Source: an uncultured Flavobacteriales bacterium
GTDB taxonomy: Bacteria > Bacteroidota > Bacteroidia > Flavobacteriales > Crocinitomicaceae
NCBI GenBank assembly: GCA_946480085.1
Contig: CAMLHZ010000008.1
Location: 62,001-126,000, forward strand
Direction of reading: 5' to 3'
Length of the DNA: 64,000 bases
Shown here: positions 17,098 through 24,317 of the stretch, in pieces
Layout of the letters: every line of letters begins with the position of its first letter
Numbering within the stretch: position 1 is the stretch's first letter
The notes under the pieces: generated by a model
The model's database searches: none
What the model saw: the letters and a program-made list of their open reading frames with translations, nothing else
What the model was told of the DNA's origin: nothing
Program-made: the position numbers and the translations under genes

Positions 17098-17499
17098 ATG
17101 AAAACACCTAAACAGATGCGATTTTTAATTCTGCTACTTCTTTCAGTAGCTTCGAATAATCTGTTCGGGCAAACGAATTTGACTTGCTCTAAATTCCGTA
17201 CTGGTAAGTTTGAAGTAATGGCCGCTGACGGTTTAGTAATGACAATTGATCGTACCGAAAATCTACAAACGGAAACAATTAACGGTGTTTCATCCAAGTA
17301 CGATGTAGTTTGGGTTGATGATTGTTCCTATAAACTGATTCCTCGCTTTGTTATAGAAAATACTGAAATTGACATTGATTCCTTTCTGTTTACAATTATA
17401 AAAATGGAAGATCACAGTTATACATTGCAAATTATTTCGGGAAATGCGCCCAATTTATCAATGATGGTTTTGACGGTTTACGAATCAGATTATAGATAA
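17098..17499 (+). CDS. Small secreted hypothetical protein
   Basis: A 133-residue protein with a signal peptide (MRFLILLLLSVASNNLFGQ; the ATG at 17116 is an alternative start). The mature part begins with SKFRTGKFEVMA and continues TIDRTENLQTE and VVWVDDCSYKLIP. This C...FRTGKF...W..DC.Y.L pattern recurs in a family of small exported Flavobacteriia proteins that databases sometimes mislabel as DNA topoisomerase IV. It looks like a beta-sheet or lipocalin-like fold with no known function. An 8-nt gap separates it from the membrane gene at 17508, so they probably form an operon. Confidence 0.65.
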   Translation: MKTPKQMRFLILLLLSVASNNLFGQTNLTCSKFRTGKFEVMAADGLVMTIDRTENLQTETINGVSSKYDVVWVDDCSYKLIPRFVIENTEIDIDSFLFTIIKMEDHSYTLQIISGNAPNLSMMVLTVYESDYR

Positions 17500-17507
17500 A
17501 GCTATTT

Positions 17508-17843
17508 GTGGAAAAATCAATCAAATACAGAATAGCTTGGGTTGCAATCTACATTGCGCTTGGACTTTTTGGATTTATTTGGAATAACGAGTACTGGGTT
17601 TCTGTGCTTGAAGGTGTTTTGTATTTTACTACAAGTAAATATGGTATCGCCGCTAGTGAATATACTAAGATTACTAGCGATATTGTTTTTTTAATTGGTT
17701 CATCGGTTTTAGTTCCCGTATTCCTTCGATTCCCAAGTAAATATGGACTCTGGGTCCCAATAACCATGTTGGTTGTGATGGTTATACTTCTTATTTTATA
17801 TCTTCCTACGTCGTATGATCAGAATCCTGGATTGTACGGTTAA
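17508..17843 (+). CDS. Small hypothetical membrane protein
   Basis: The start is GTG at 17508, 8 nt after the previous stop. The 111-residue product has three predicted helices (about 8-25, 55-75, 80-100) and ends YDQNPGLYG. No recognised domain. Co-transcription with the preceding secreted protein is likely. Confidence 0.55.
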   Translation: MEKSIKYRIAWVAIYIALGLFGFIWNNEYWVSVLEGVLYFTTSKYGIAASEYTKITSDIVFLIGSSVLVPVFLRFPSKYGLWVPITMLVVMVILLILYLPTSYDQNPGLYG

Positions 17844-17869
17844 AACATGTAGTGAATAAGTGATGTAGC

Positions 17870-17925
17870 CTTGAATTTGTAATTAGCAACTAGTCATTAG
17901 TAATTAATAATTCAGATGATAATCT
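17870..17925. repeat. AT-rich repeat, family F
   Basis: Contains TTTGTAATTAGCAACTAGTC and TAGTAATTAATAATTC, variants of the TAATTCGTAATT unit also found at 40771-40800, 59018-59093 and 63655-63690. It lies between the convergent genes ending at 17843 and 17929. Confidence 0.5.
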
Positions 17926-17928
17926 GAA

Positions 17929-18462
17929 TTATTTAAACCATCCCGAATACATCACATAATTATTCGCAATGCGCAGTACTTCGCCTTCAAACAATTCAGG
18001 AGAAAGGGTTTTTACTTTTTTTGCTGGAACTCCGGCGTAAACACTCCACGATTCCACTCTGGTTCCTTCCAGTAAAACAGCTCCGGCCGCAATAATGCAA
18101 TTCGATTCAATGTAACAGTTGTCCATTACAATTGATCCCATTCCGATGAGTACATTGTCTTCAACAGTGCAGCCGTGTACCAAGGCGTTATGACCAATAG
18201 AAACATTATTTCCCAGAACGGTTTTCGTTCCTGGTTGTCCGGCAGCCGGATTAGAATATGTACAATGAATTACAGCTCCATCTTGAACGTTCACTTGATT
18301 TCCCATGCGAATAGAATTCACGTCACCACGAATAACAGCGTTAAACCAAACAGAACATCGGTCCCCCATGATTACGTCACCAACAACAGTTGCGTTTTCA
18401 GCTAAGTAAACATCGTCGCCAAATTGCGGTTCAATTCCTTTACAAGATTTTATAAGAGCCAT
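17929..18462 (-). CDS. Gamma-carbonic-anhydrase-like hexapeptide protein
   Basis: A 177-residue left-handed beta-helix protein of the gamma-carbonic anhydrase/YrdA/PaaY family. Hexapeptide turns run from about 20 to 140 (AENATVVGDVIMGDRCSVWF, VNVQDGAVIHC, IGHNALVHGC). The three zinc-ligand histidines are present in VIHC and IGHNALVHG. The catalytic loop Glu residues of archaeal Cam are not evident, so activity as a carbonic anhydrase is unproven. Trimeric and cytosolic by family. A single gene. Confidence 0.85.
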   Translation of the reverse strand: MALIKSCKGIEPQFGDDVYLAENATVVGDVIMGDRCSVWFNAVIRGDVNSIRMGNQVNVQDGAVIHCTYSNPAAGQPGTKTVLGNNVSIGHNALVHGCTVEDNVLIGMGSIVMDNCYIESNCIIAAGAVLLEGTRVESWSVYAGVPAKKVKTLSPELFEGEVLRIANNYVMYSGWFK

Positions 18463-18599
18463 GTGATTTCACTTTTAGAAGTTAAAGCTAAGTCTAAATT
18501 TCAAAAGTCTAAATGCTAAAAACCAGAACTTATTAGAAATATTGATCTTTTGGAAATTTACTCAGCTGGAAGCTCGCGCCAGCTAAAAGAATTTGGTTG

Positions 18600-19256
18600 T
18601 CAGACCACCCATTTCTTATCTAAAGCCAATCGAATAGCTTCTACTTTTGAGTTGACGTGTAGTTTTTCGTAAATGTTGGTCATGTGTTTGCGCACGGTGT
18701 GTGGACTGATAAAATGCTCATCCGCAATTACGGTATAGCTTTTTCCTTTCGCCAATCCGTTTAAAATATCCATTTCACGGGCACTTAACGGTGATTCGGT
18801 TTCTTTGTTGGTCTCTTGACCTTTCTGGATGAACTGGAAAGCTTTTCTAGCAATACTTGGTGACATTGGTGCTCCACCATAGATCATTACGTCATCAATT
18901 GCACGATGAAGATCTGGAATAGAATCATCTTTGAGTAAATAACCACTCGCTCCGGCGCAGATTGCATCAAATACGCGTTCTACATCGTCGAAAATGGTGA
19001 TCATTAAAAAATGCACATTCGGATAAAGCAATTTTGCTCGACGCACGGCTTCAATTCCGTCCATTTCAGGCATGTCGATGTCCATGAAAACCACATCTGG
19101 AATCACTTGGTCGGGAAGCTGGATTTTTTCTAAAAACTCCTTACCGTTATATGCTGTCATCATGATGTCTACTCCCGCTTTTGCCTGAAGTTTATCCTTT
19201 AAGATTTGTACATTGAACGGCTTATCGTCGACCAAAGCAATTTTGCAGTTTTCCAT
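18600..19256 (-). CDS. NarL/FixJ-type response regulator (LuxR HTH)
   Basis: The 218-residue product from the ATG at 19256 has a receiver domain (about 1-125; VDDKPFN, phospho-acceptor Asp in VVFMDIDMPEMDG, Lys in LLKDDS) and a LuxR-type helix-turn-helix (about 150-215; LSAREMDILNGLAKGKSY, HFISPHTVRKHMTNIYEKL). No histidine kinase is adjacent, so it is an orphan in this window. The upstream sequence CATATTCG-CTTC-ATG shares 16 bp with that of the Crp-like gene at 4871, including a 4-nt spacing between a weak -7 element and the start. A longer frame to 19316 adds residues unlike the family. Confidence 0.88.
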   Translation of the reverse strand: MENCKIALVDDKPFNVQILKDKLQAKAGVDIMMTAYNGKEFLEKIQLPDQVIPDVVFMDIDMPEMDGIEAVRRAKLLYPNVHFLMITIFDDVERVFDAICAGASGYLLKDDSIPDLHRAIDDVMIYGGAPMSPSIARKAFQFIQKGQETNKETESPLSAREMDILNGLAKGKSYTVIADEHFISPHTVRKHMTNIYEKLHVNSKVEAIRLALDKKWVV

Positions 19257-19337
19257 GAAGCGAATATGCAACGTTTTAGGATGAAAACCAATTACGCAAT
19301 TGGAGTATTTTTCCATTTCGAGGTGCTTTTTTTATGA

Positions 19338-19781
19338 TTATAGTTTGGAACGTTTGAATTTCCAAACCGTTTTTTGGTAAATGTTTAGGTCATTGTCATA
19401 GTTTACCACAAGAAGCTCCAGATGATTTTTACTCAGACGCTGAACTGCACAACTTGAAGAATAAATCGATAAGGTGTTTTCGTCATAATAATAAAAGAAC
19501 AATTGGTCTTGCTTTTTTCGTGGGAAATCCCAATTACATAGTTCAATGCATGGAGCATAATCGATGTTATGACGAACAGGATTGTCTAAACCATCCGTTA
19601 CCTCAAAGATCATTTTACCTTCTTGCTCAACGATGGAATCTCCAACAGATGCGTTGTTTTCGTAGTTGGTGACAACGGTTTCTTCCAAATCCCATGATCC
19701 AGAGATTTTCATGGCGTTTTCTTCTCGTTTATTACACGAGATGAACAGCAATGTCAACGAAAGTATATAGAAGAGTTTCAT
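19338..19781 (-). CDS. Small lipoprotein, lipocalin-like
   Basis: The 147-residue protein has a lipoprotein signal (LTLLFISC, lipobox Cys16) and a mature region with ISGSWDLEETV near its start, the G-x-W that opens many lipocalin-like (DUF5004-type) Bacteroidota lipoproteins. Function is unknown. It lies 1 nt downstream of the barrel gene ending at 19783 and is likely in its operon. The same barrel-plus-lipoprotein order occurs at 60447-61778 (VGNWTIEQSE in its lipoprotein). Confidence 0.7.
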   Translation of the reverse strand: MKLFYILSLTLLFISCNKREENAMKISGSWDLEETVVTNYENNASVGDSIVEQEGKMIFEVTDGLDNPVRHNIDYAPCIELCNWDFPRKKQDQLFFYYYDENTLSIYSSSCAVQRLSKNHLELLVVNYDNDLNIYQKTVWKFKRSKL

Positions 19782-19782
19782 A

Positions 19783-20514
19783 TTATTCCTGAATAAAGAG
19801 TTTGTAGGCTAGTCCTGTGTAAACGGAAAGGCCTGAGATGTCGTAATTAACTTGTTGGTTGTTGAGAGAAAGAGAACCTGCAGTTTGAGTGACAAACGTA
19901 TTTTGCATTCCAAGATCAGTTGTTTCTAAGAAGAAGTTCATCCCAGCTCCTGAGCGCCAATAAAGACGTTCTGAAAGTTGTTTGTTCCATTCAAAGTTGA
20001 GCGAAACACCAATGTTTAAGTCGTGAAATTCGCCTGAAAGTCCGGCCGTGTGCTGATAACGTGTTCCATCAGCAAATTCGATGAACGAACGCAGATTCCC
20101 GAATGCTGCAGAAAATCCGGTGGTTAATGTCCAATAGCCAGAAGTAGTGGCCTGAAGCCAACCGATGTTTGTGTTGATTATTTTTGAATTTGCTCTGATC
20201 AATCGTTTCGAACCATTGTTGAATTTGGCTTGGGTTCGACTACTGGTGTTCATATATTCAATAGAACTATACAAGTGTTTCGACACAAAACAATCGAATC
20301 CGAGGGCGTAACCGTATTGTGGTGAAAGCGAGCCCATGCTATTCGTCATTGATTCACTGTTTACAGTATTGTATTCCTTTCTGAAACTTTGAAAGGATTT
20401 CCAAGGCAGGTAACCACTTACAACGTGAGCTTCGCCTGAAAGAAAGATGGTTTCTTCCTGGGAATAAGCCTGGAGCGAGATGATTGCAATTATGATTGAT
20501 ACTATTGTTTTCAT
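19783..20514 (-). CDS. Putative outer-membrane beta-barrel protein
   Basis: The 243-residue protein starts at ATG 20514 (MKTIVSIIIAIISLQAYSQ signal peptide). The 45 residues encoded upstream in the same frame overlap the preceding gene and are not credible. It shows alternating strand patterns (YGYALGFDCFVS, LYSSIEYM, YWTLTTGFSAAFG) and ends YTGLAYKLFIQE with an aromatic close to the C-terminus. No family assigned. It forms a probable operon with the barrel at 20576 and the lipoprotein at 19338. Confidence 0.65.
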   Translation of the reverse strand: MKTIVSIIIAIISLQAYSQEETIFLSGEAHVVSGYLPWKSFQSFRKEYNTVNSESMTNSMGSLSPQYGYALGFDCFVSKHLYSSIEYMNTSSRTQAKFNNGSKRLIRANSKIINTNIGWLQATTSGYWTLTTGFSAAFGNLRSFIEFADGTRYQHTAGLSGEFHDLNIGVSLNFEWNKQLSERLYWRSGAGMNFFLETTDLGMQNTFVTQTAGSLSLNNQQVNYDISGLSVYTGLAYKLFIQE

Positions 20515-20575
20515 TTTGTTCTTTGAATTACTAATGATAGAAACACGATTCATCACGACTTTACACTCTTTTTGA

Positions 20576-21271
20576 CTAATCCGCGAAAGTAAATCCCAAT
20601 TCCACTCCCCAGTTCGCCATTGAGAAGTACTTGTTTGATAATTCTGCACCCATTCCGAATGCGGTAAACTGTTTGTAAACTCTAAGTTCTGTAAATTGAC
20701 TTAGCGCAAAAGATGTTGAGAGTGTCCAGCCAACAACAGGTGTTTTTGCTGTAACTCCACTTCCAAATACCTTTGGTGCAGAAAACCACGGATGCCAACT
20801 GTTGTATGATTCTATACTCGACCCTTTCTCTTTTTTCAAGCTGGCAAAAATCCCCAGATCCAAACTTGCTCCGAACATGAATCTACCTGTTGTATAATGC
20901 AATCCATAAGTGAGATAGCGCATGCGTTGTTTTGTGGTGACGTTTACTGTTGACATCGATGTACTGTCGAAATAATCCATTTTAGAGATTACTTTCTTAT
21001 TTCCAAGTGCAAATTCTGAAGTTAAACCGCTGTTTCCAACCAACGTAAAGCGCAGAACAAGTCCGTAGGCGTTTCTGTCGTTTGTGAACCGACGCCCATT
21101 ATCCATGGCACTCTGGTTGTGCTGTCCCATTTCAATGCTTGATTGTGATAAGGAATTTCCAAAATTGCTGTATTGATAACCTACTGAAAAGTAATTGTCA
21201 GGACGTGTGTACTGGGAAAAAACGAAGTTTGTACACCAGAATAAACAAAGGATAATGAGAAGCCGATTCAT
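20576..21271 (-). CDS. Putative outer-membrane beta-barrel protein
   Basis: The 231-residue protein has a signal peptide (MNRLLIILCLFWCTNFVFSQ) and amphipathic strands (NYFSVGYQYSNFG, LVLRFTLVGNSG, YLTYGLHYTT, MFGASLDLGIF). It ends WGVELGFTFAD, with Phe two residues from the C-terminus, a common insertion signal region. Leads a three-gene set with two envelope genes. TACATTTG-TTTC-ATG on the minus strand gives an exact -7 match 4 nt before the start codon. Confidence 0.65.
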   Translation of the reverse strand: MNRLLIILCLFWCTNFVFSQYTRPDNYFSVGYQYSNFGNSLSQSSIEMGQHNQSAMDNGRRFTNDRNAYGLVLRFTLVGNSGLTSEFALGNKKVISKMDYFDSTSMSTVNVTTKQRMRYLTYGLHYTTGRFMFGASLDLGIFASLKKEKGSSIESYNSWHPWFSAPKVFGSGVTAKTPVVGWTLSTSFALSQFTELRVYKQFTAFGMGAELSNKYFSMANWGVELGFTFAD

Positions 21272-21275
21272 GAAA

Positions 21276-21283
21276 CAAATGTA
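21276..21283 (-). promoter_or_regulatory. -7 element 4 nt before the barrel gene start
   Basis: TACATTTG on the minus strand, spacer TTTC, then ATG at 21271. An exact consensus match in a leaderless position. Confidence 0.6.
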
Positions 21284-21327
21284 CCGGCTGGATTTCAGTT
21301 ACGAAATAACGCAAGTGCAGTAATTTG

Positions 21328-21472
21328 AATTCTAAATTCCAAATTGCTAAATTGTAAAGAAGACAATTTGAAATGAACGTGAAGTTTGCTGTTCTAAACT
21401 AAAATAAATTGGTCAAGCCCCTAACTCGTTTTGGGTTTTAACATTTAGAATTTTAAAATTTAGAGTTGTAAT
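21328..21472. repeat. AT-rich repeats, family G, at the oxyR 3' end
   Basis: TTGAATTCTAAATTCCAAATTG (abbreviated family unit TTCTAAATT) near 21328 and AACATTTAGAATTTTAAAAT near 21440 are versions of the TTTAGAATTTTA repeat that recurs at 18488-18525, 37077-37165 and 42745-42842. The second copy ends within a few nt of the oxyR stop and can fold back on itself. Confidence 0.5.
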
Positions 21473-21473
21473 G

Positions 21474-22394
21474 TTATTTCCAGTTTAGTATCTCCAATTG
21501 GTTTTCAGCAGGGGCATTATACTTCAATTGTATTTTCCTGATAATTTTCTCCATGTTCTCCCATTTTGAGTGACGGAAAGAACTTAATGCGATAATGGAG
21601 CGACCGGGATGTTTACCTTCTGCATCTTGAATCGTTTTCAAATGCTCGTTTTCAGAGATATGACTCGCATAGCGTTCAGGGATTAAAGTATAACCACCTT
21701 GTTGATCCACCATTCGCATCAAGAGGTCCATGTTTCCTCCCTGATAATTCCAGTACCTGTCGGTTTCGTCTGAAATGGAGCAGAATTGCATCATTTGGGT
21801 ACGTAAACAGTTTCCTTTATTGAGAAGCCAGGGTTGCAAACTCTGTAGCTCGTCTACCAGTAAATGTTGTCCTTGAGTTTCTGGAGCATAAGCCAGAATT
21901 TCTTCAGTAAATAAAGGAACAATTCTCAGAGATGAAGTTTCAACCGGTCCGGCTAATATTGCAAGATCTATTTTTCGCTGTTCAAGTGCTTCCAGTAATT
22001 CTTCAGTTTTCAGTTCTTCAACGATTACCTGGATAGAATGTAATTCATCTTTCCATTCCTGAAAAGAATCGAGGAGAAGATATGCTGCGATGGTTGGAAT
22101 TACACCAATTCTCAAGCGTTCAGTGTAAGTACCTGAAAACTCATCTTTCAATTGTTCAATGGAACCAAAATCGGCCTGTATCTGTCGAAGAATGGGTAGC
22201 AACTGATTCCCAAATTCTGTCAATTCCCAGTTCGTACTGTCTCTGTAGAAAATCTTCTGGCCAAATAGTTCTTCAGCCTTCTTCAATTGCATTGATAACG
22301 TAGGTTGCGTAACAAAACATTGCTCTGCCGCCTTGCTTATTGATCCAGTTTCTACAACGGCGATTATGTAGGAAATTTGTTGCTGTGATATCAT
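21474..22394 (-). CDS. oxyR: OxyR-like hydrogen-peroxide-sensing LysR regulator
   Basis: This 306-residue LysR-type regulator has an N-terminal helix-turn-helix (about 1-60; GSISKAAEQCFVTQPTLSMQ) and a periplasmic-binding-like effector domain (about 90-300). The key motif is GNCLRTQMMQFC: Cys196 and Cys205 have the same C-x8-C spacing as the redox pair Cys199/Cys208 of E. coli OxyR (GHCLRDQAMGFC). Peroxide oxidises this pair to a disulfide and activates transcription. The gene is divergent from dps, with peroxiredoxin and thioredoxin just beyond, which supports the role. An inverted repeat TATCT-N4-AGATA at 22403-22416 in the shared promoter region could be its operator. Confidence 0.92.
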   Translation of the reverse strand: MISQQQISYIIAVVETGSISKAAEQCFVTQPTLSMQLKKAEELFGQKIFYRDSTNWELTEFGNQLLPILRQIQADFGSIEQLKDEFSGTYTERLRIGVIPTIAAYLLLDSFQEWKDELHSIQVIVEELKTEELLEALEQRKIDLAILAGPVETSSLRIVPLFTEEILAYAPETQGQHLLVDELQSLQPWLLNKGNCLRTQMMQFCSISDETDRYWNYQGGNMDLLMRMVDQQGGYTLIPERYASHISENEHLKTIQDAEGKHPGRSIIALSSFRHSKWENMEKIIRKIQLKYNAPAENQLEILNWK

Positions 22395-22461
22395 ATAGAG
22401 ATTATCTAATCAGATATAAAAATAATCAATATAATTTATAATCAAGTTGTAGCTAACTTTG
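22395..22461. promoter_or_regulatory. oxyR-dps divergent control region
   Basis: TATCT-AATC-AGATA (22403-22416) lies 9 nt from the oxyR start inside ATAG-N7-CTAA sequence that partly resembles the spaced ATAG/CTAT pattern of OxyR sites. An AT-rich inverted stretch follows. TAACTTTG (22454-22461) is an exact -7 element pointing to dps. No -33 TTG is visible, as expected of an activator-dependent promoter. Confidence 0.5.
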
Positions 22462-22536
22462 CACTGGAGTTACGATTTTCGAGTTTGCTTAAATAACTCA
22501 TAACTCATAACTTATCACCCGTAATATAAAGAAGTC

Positions 22537-22977
22537 ATGAAAACAACATATAACGATAAATTGAATACGCTTCTCGGAACTTATCAGGTGCATTATCAAA
22601 ATTTGAGAGCCCTTCACTGGAATATAAAAGGAGGTAACTTCTTTGAATTGCATTTGAAGTACGAAGAACTGTATACCAGAACGCAAGTGATTATTGATGA
22701 TTTAGCAGAACGTATCTTAACACTTGGAAACACCCCTTTGCATCGCTTTGATGATTATTTAAAGGTGAGTTTACTAAAAGAGAATTCAACAATTCACGAT
22801 GGAAACGTAGGAATGGAGTATATTCACACTGCCCAAAAGAAGATTTTAGATCTGGAACGAGAAATTTTGGATTTGGCTTCTGAAGCAAACGATGAAGGAA
22901 CAAATGCATTAATGAGCGATTTAGTGCGCGAGAAAGAAAAAACGAACTGGATGTTTGCAGCGTGGCTGGGAAAATAA
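22537..22977 (+). CDS. dps: Dps-family DNA-binding ferritin-like protein
   Basis: The 146-residue mini-ferritin would assemble a 12-mer that oxidises Fe(II) with hydrogen peroxide and shields DNA. The inter-subunit ferroxidase residues are present with standard spacing: H27 (LHWNIKG), H39 (FELHLKY), D54 and E58 (IIDDLAERI). The N-terminal tail is short (MKTTYNDKL) with few lysines, so DNA binding is uncertain. Directly divergent from oxyR with a good -7 element at 22454. Its TAA stop opens the C/A composite repeat at 22975-23014. Confidence 0.93.
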   Translation: MKTTYNDKLNTLLGTYQVHYQNLRALHWNIKGGNFFELHLKYEELYTRTQVIIDDLAERILTLGNTPLHRFDDYLKVSLLKENSTIHDGNVGMEYIHTAQKKILDLEREILDLASEANDEGTNALMSDLVREKEKTNWMFAAWLGK

Positions 22978-23014
22978 CCTCGCCTCCCTGTCTGCCGAAC
23001 AGGCAGGCGCTCGG
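22975..23014. repeat. Nested repeat: family C interrupted by palindrome A at the dps stop
   Basis: TAACCTCGCCTC (22975-22986) and CGCTCGGTTACC (23008-23019) are the two halves of a C repeat. The 21-nt palindrome A sits between them (22987-23007), at the same junction (GAGCG | GAG on the C strand) as at 1554-1574 but in the opposite orientation. The leading TAA is the dps stop codon. Confidence 0.8.
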
Positions 23015-23047
23015 TTACCTTTAATAAGGGTTAAAAGCATAGGCAAA

Positions 23048-23071
23048 GGTCATCGAGCGCAGTCGAGATGA
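23048..23071. repeat. Family C repeat upstream of the peroxiredoxin gene
   Basis: GGTCATCGAGCGCAGTCGAG and following ATGA form an uninterrupted C-type unit, inverted relative to the composite at 22975-23014, similar to the pair at 7205-7265. It is one of few copies not placed at a gene 3' end in the usual orientation. Confidence 0.65.
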
Positions 23072-23102
23072 AAAAGTAAAAACAATTAAAAACAAAATAA
23101 AA

Positions 23103-23720
23103 ATGAGTGTAGTAGGTAAGAAATTTCCTTCAGTAGCGGTAAACGCAATCGATGAAATGGGGGATACATTCCAAATTGATGTATTGCAGCATGCAATTAA
23201 CAACAAGAAAAAAGTATTGTTGTTTTGGTACCCGAAAGATTTCACATTCGTTTGTCCAACAGAAATTCACGCTTTTCAGGAGGCTTCTGCTGAGTTTGCG
23301 AAAAGAAACACATTGGTAATCGGTGCGTCTTGTGATACAGCTGAAGTACATTTCGCTTGGTTGAACACAGCAAAAGACAACGGTGGAATTGAAGGCGTTA
23401 AGTTCCCTTTGATCGCTGATTCAACACGTCGTTTGGCTGAAGAATTGGATATCCTGGATTTCGATCCGTATGATGAAGATTCAGCTGGTGACAATGTTCC
23501 TTACCGCGCAACTTACTTGATCGATGAAACGGGAACTGTTTTCCATGAGTCGATTAATCACATGCCGGTTGGACGTAATGTTCAGGAGTACATCCGTTTG
23601 GTTGATGCATACACACACGTTCAAAACCACGGGGAAGTTTGTCCTGCAAACTGGGAAGAAGGTAAAACGGCAATGAAAGCAGACCGTATCAGTACTGCAG
23701 AATACTTAAGCAATAACTAA
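23103..23720 (+). CDS. 2-Cys peroxiredoxin (AhpC/Prx family)
   Basis: The 205-residue peroxiredoxin reduces hydrogen peroxide and alkyl peroxides. The peroxidatic Cys51 is in FVCPTE, and the resolving Cys180 is in HGEVCPANWEEGK, the typical 2-Cys arrangement (homodimer, later decamer). The fold is thioredoxin-like with the expected PxxxT(S)xxC core. It is followed after 5 nt by a thioredoxin-like gene and then DUF6952, a conserved Bacteroidota operon in which the thioredoxin probably recycles the peroxiredoxin. Placement beside oxyR-dps suggests peroxide induction. The name ahpC is possible, but no ahpF is present. Confidence 0.92.
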   Translation: MSVVGKKFPSVAVNAIDEMGDTFQIDVLQHAINNKKKVLLFWYPKDFTFVCPTEIHAFQEASAEFAKRNTLVIGASCDTAEVHFAWLNTAKDNGGIEGVKFPLIADSTRRLAEELDILDFDPYDEDSAGDNVPYRATYLIDETGTVFHESINHMPVGRNVQEYIRLVDAYTHVQNHGEVCPANWEEGKTAMKADRISTAEYLSNN

Positions 23721-23725
23721 GCAAG

Positions 23726-24040
23726 ATGTTTACAGAGTTAACAGAAGATAATTTGGGGCAATTGCTCGATTCCAATGCAAAGGTGATGGTGCAATATGGA
23801 GCAGGATGGTGTGGTAATTGCAAAATTACAAAACCGAAGTTCAAGCGTATGGCAGAAGAAAACCCTGACATGGAGTTTTATTATGTTGACGCTGAAAAAT
23901 TGCCCAATTCACGTCAGTTTGCTGATGTTTCCAATTTGCCGACCTTCGCTGGTTTCGTAAACGGATCTTTGGTAAAGCAGGCGCAAGGAAATAAAGTAGA
24001 AAGCATTCAAGAAGTAAGAGATGAGGTTGCCCGTAATTAA
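23726..24040 (+). CDS. Thioredoxin-family protein (CGNC)
   Basis: The 104-residue thioredoxin fold has active site GAGWCGNCKITKPKF (Cys29, Cys32) and a cis-Pro in SNLPTFAGFVNG. The CGNC centre instead of CGPC suggests an altered redox potential. It lies 5 nt after the peroxiredoxin gene and overlaps the next gene by 20 nt, so translation is likely coupled. The probable role is reducing the adjacent peroxiredoxin (inference from position). Confidence 0.9.
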   Translation: MFTELTEDNLGQLLDSNAKVMVQYGAGWCGNCKITKPKFKRMAEENPDMEFYYVDAEKLPNSRQFADVSNLPTFAGFVNGSLVKQAQGNKVESIQEVRDEVARN

Positions 24041-24278
24041 GCACATGGTTGGTTTCATTGAAGCCAATGATGAAGATTACATCAACGAAACCATCGATAC
24101 GTTGGAGTATTTAATTGATGCGCCAGGCTTGAAAGATGAAGAACTGGATGTGATTGGAGAATTGTTATCAAATTTTTCCGGTGCCATTGAAGTTCATAAA
24201 GAAATGAAAACAGGAAAATCGCAACGCGAAGCCCTGAATGAATTTATGAGCAGGGTCACCGGTTCAATTGACAAATAA
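24021..24278 (+). CDS. DUF6952 family protein
   Basis: A small 85-residue acidic helical protein, MRLPVIKHMVGFIEANDEDY at its start and KDEELDVIGELLSNFSGAIEV in the middle, matching the DUF6952 family that accompanies Prx-Trx operons in Bacteroidota. Function is unknown; there are no cysteines, so it is not a redox enzyme itself. It overlaps the thioredoxin gene by 20 nt and is followed by a strong terminator. Confidence 0.8.
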   Translation: MRLPVIKHMVGFIEANDEDYINETIDTLEYLIDAPGLKDEELDVIGELLSNFSGAIEVHKEMKTGKSQREALNEFMSRVTGSIDK

Positions 24279-24286
24279 GAGAAATG

Positions 24287-24315
24287 AAGGCTATCGATTA
24301 ACGGTAGCCTTTTTT
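24287..24315 (+). terminator. Terminator of the Prx-Trx-DUF6952 operon
   Basis: Stem AAGGCTATCG (24287-24296) with CGGTAGCCTT (24302-24311), one wobble pair, 5-nt loop, then TTTTTG. It lies 9 nt after the DUF6952 stop. Confidence 0.88.
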
Positions 24316-24317
24316 GT

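Noticed and set aside
22395..22461. A perfect canonical OxyR operator
   Set aside because: Only part of the ATAG/CTAT spacing is present; I report a candidate region instead.
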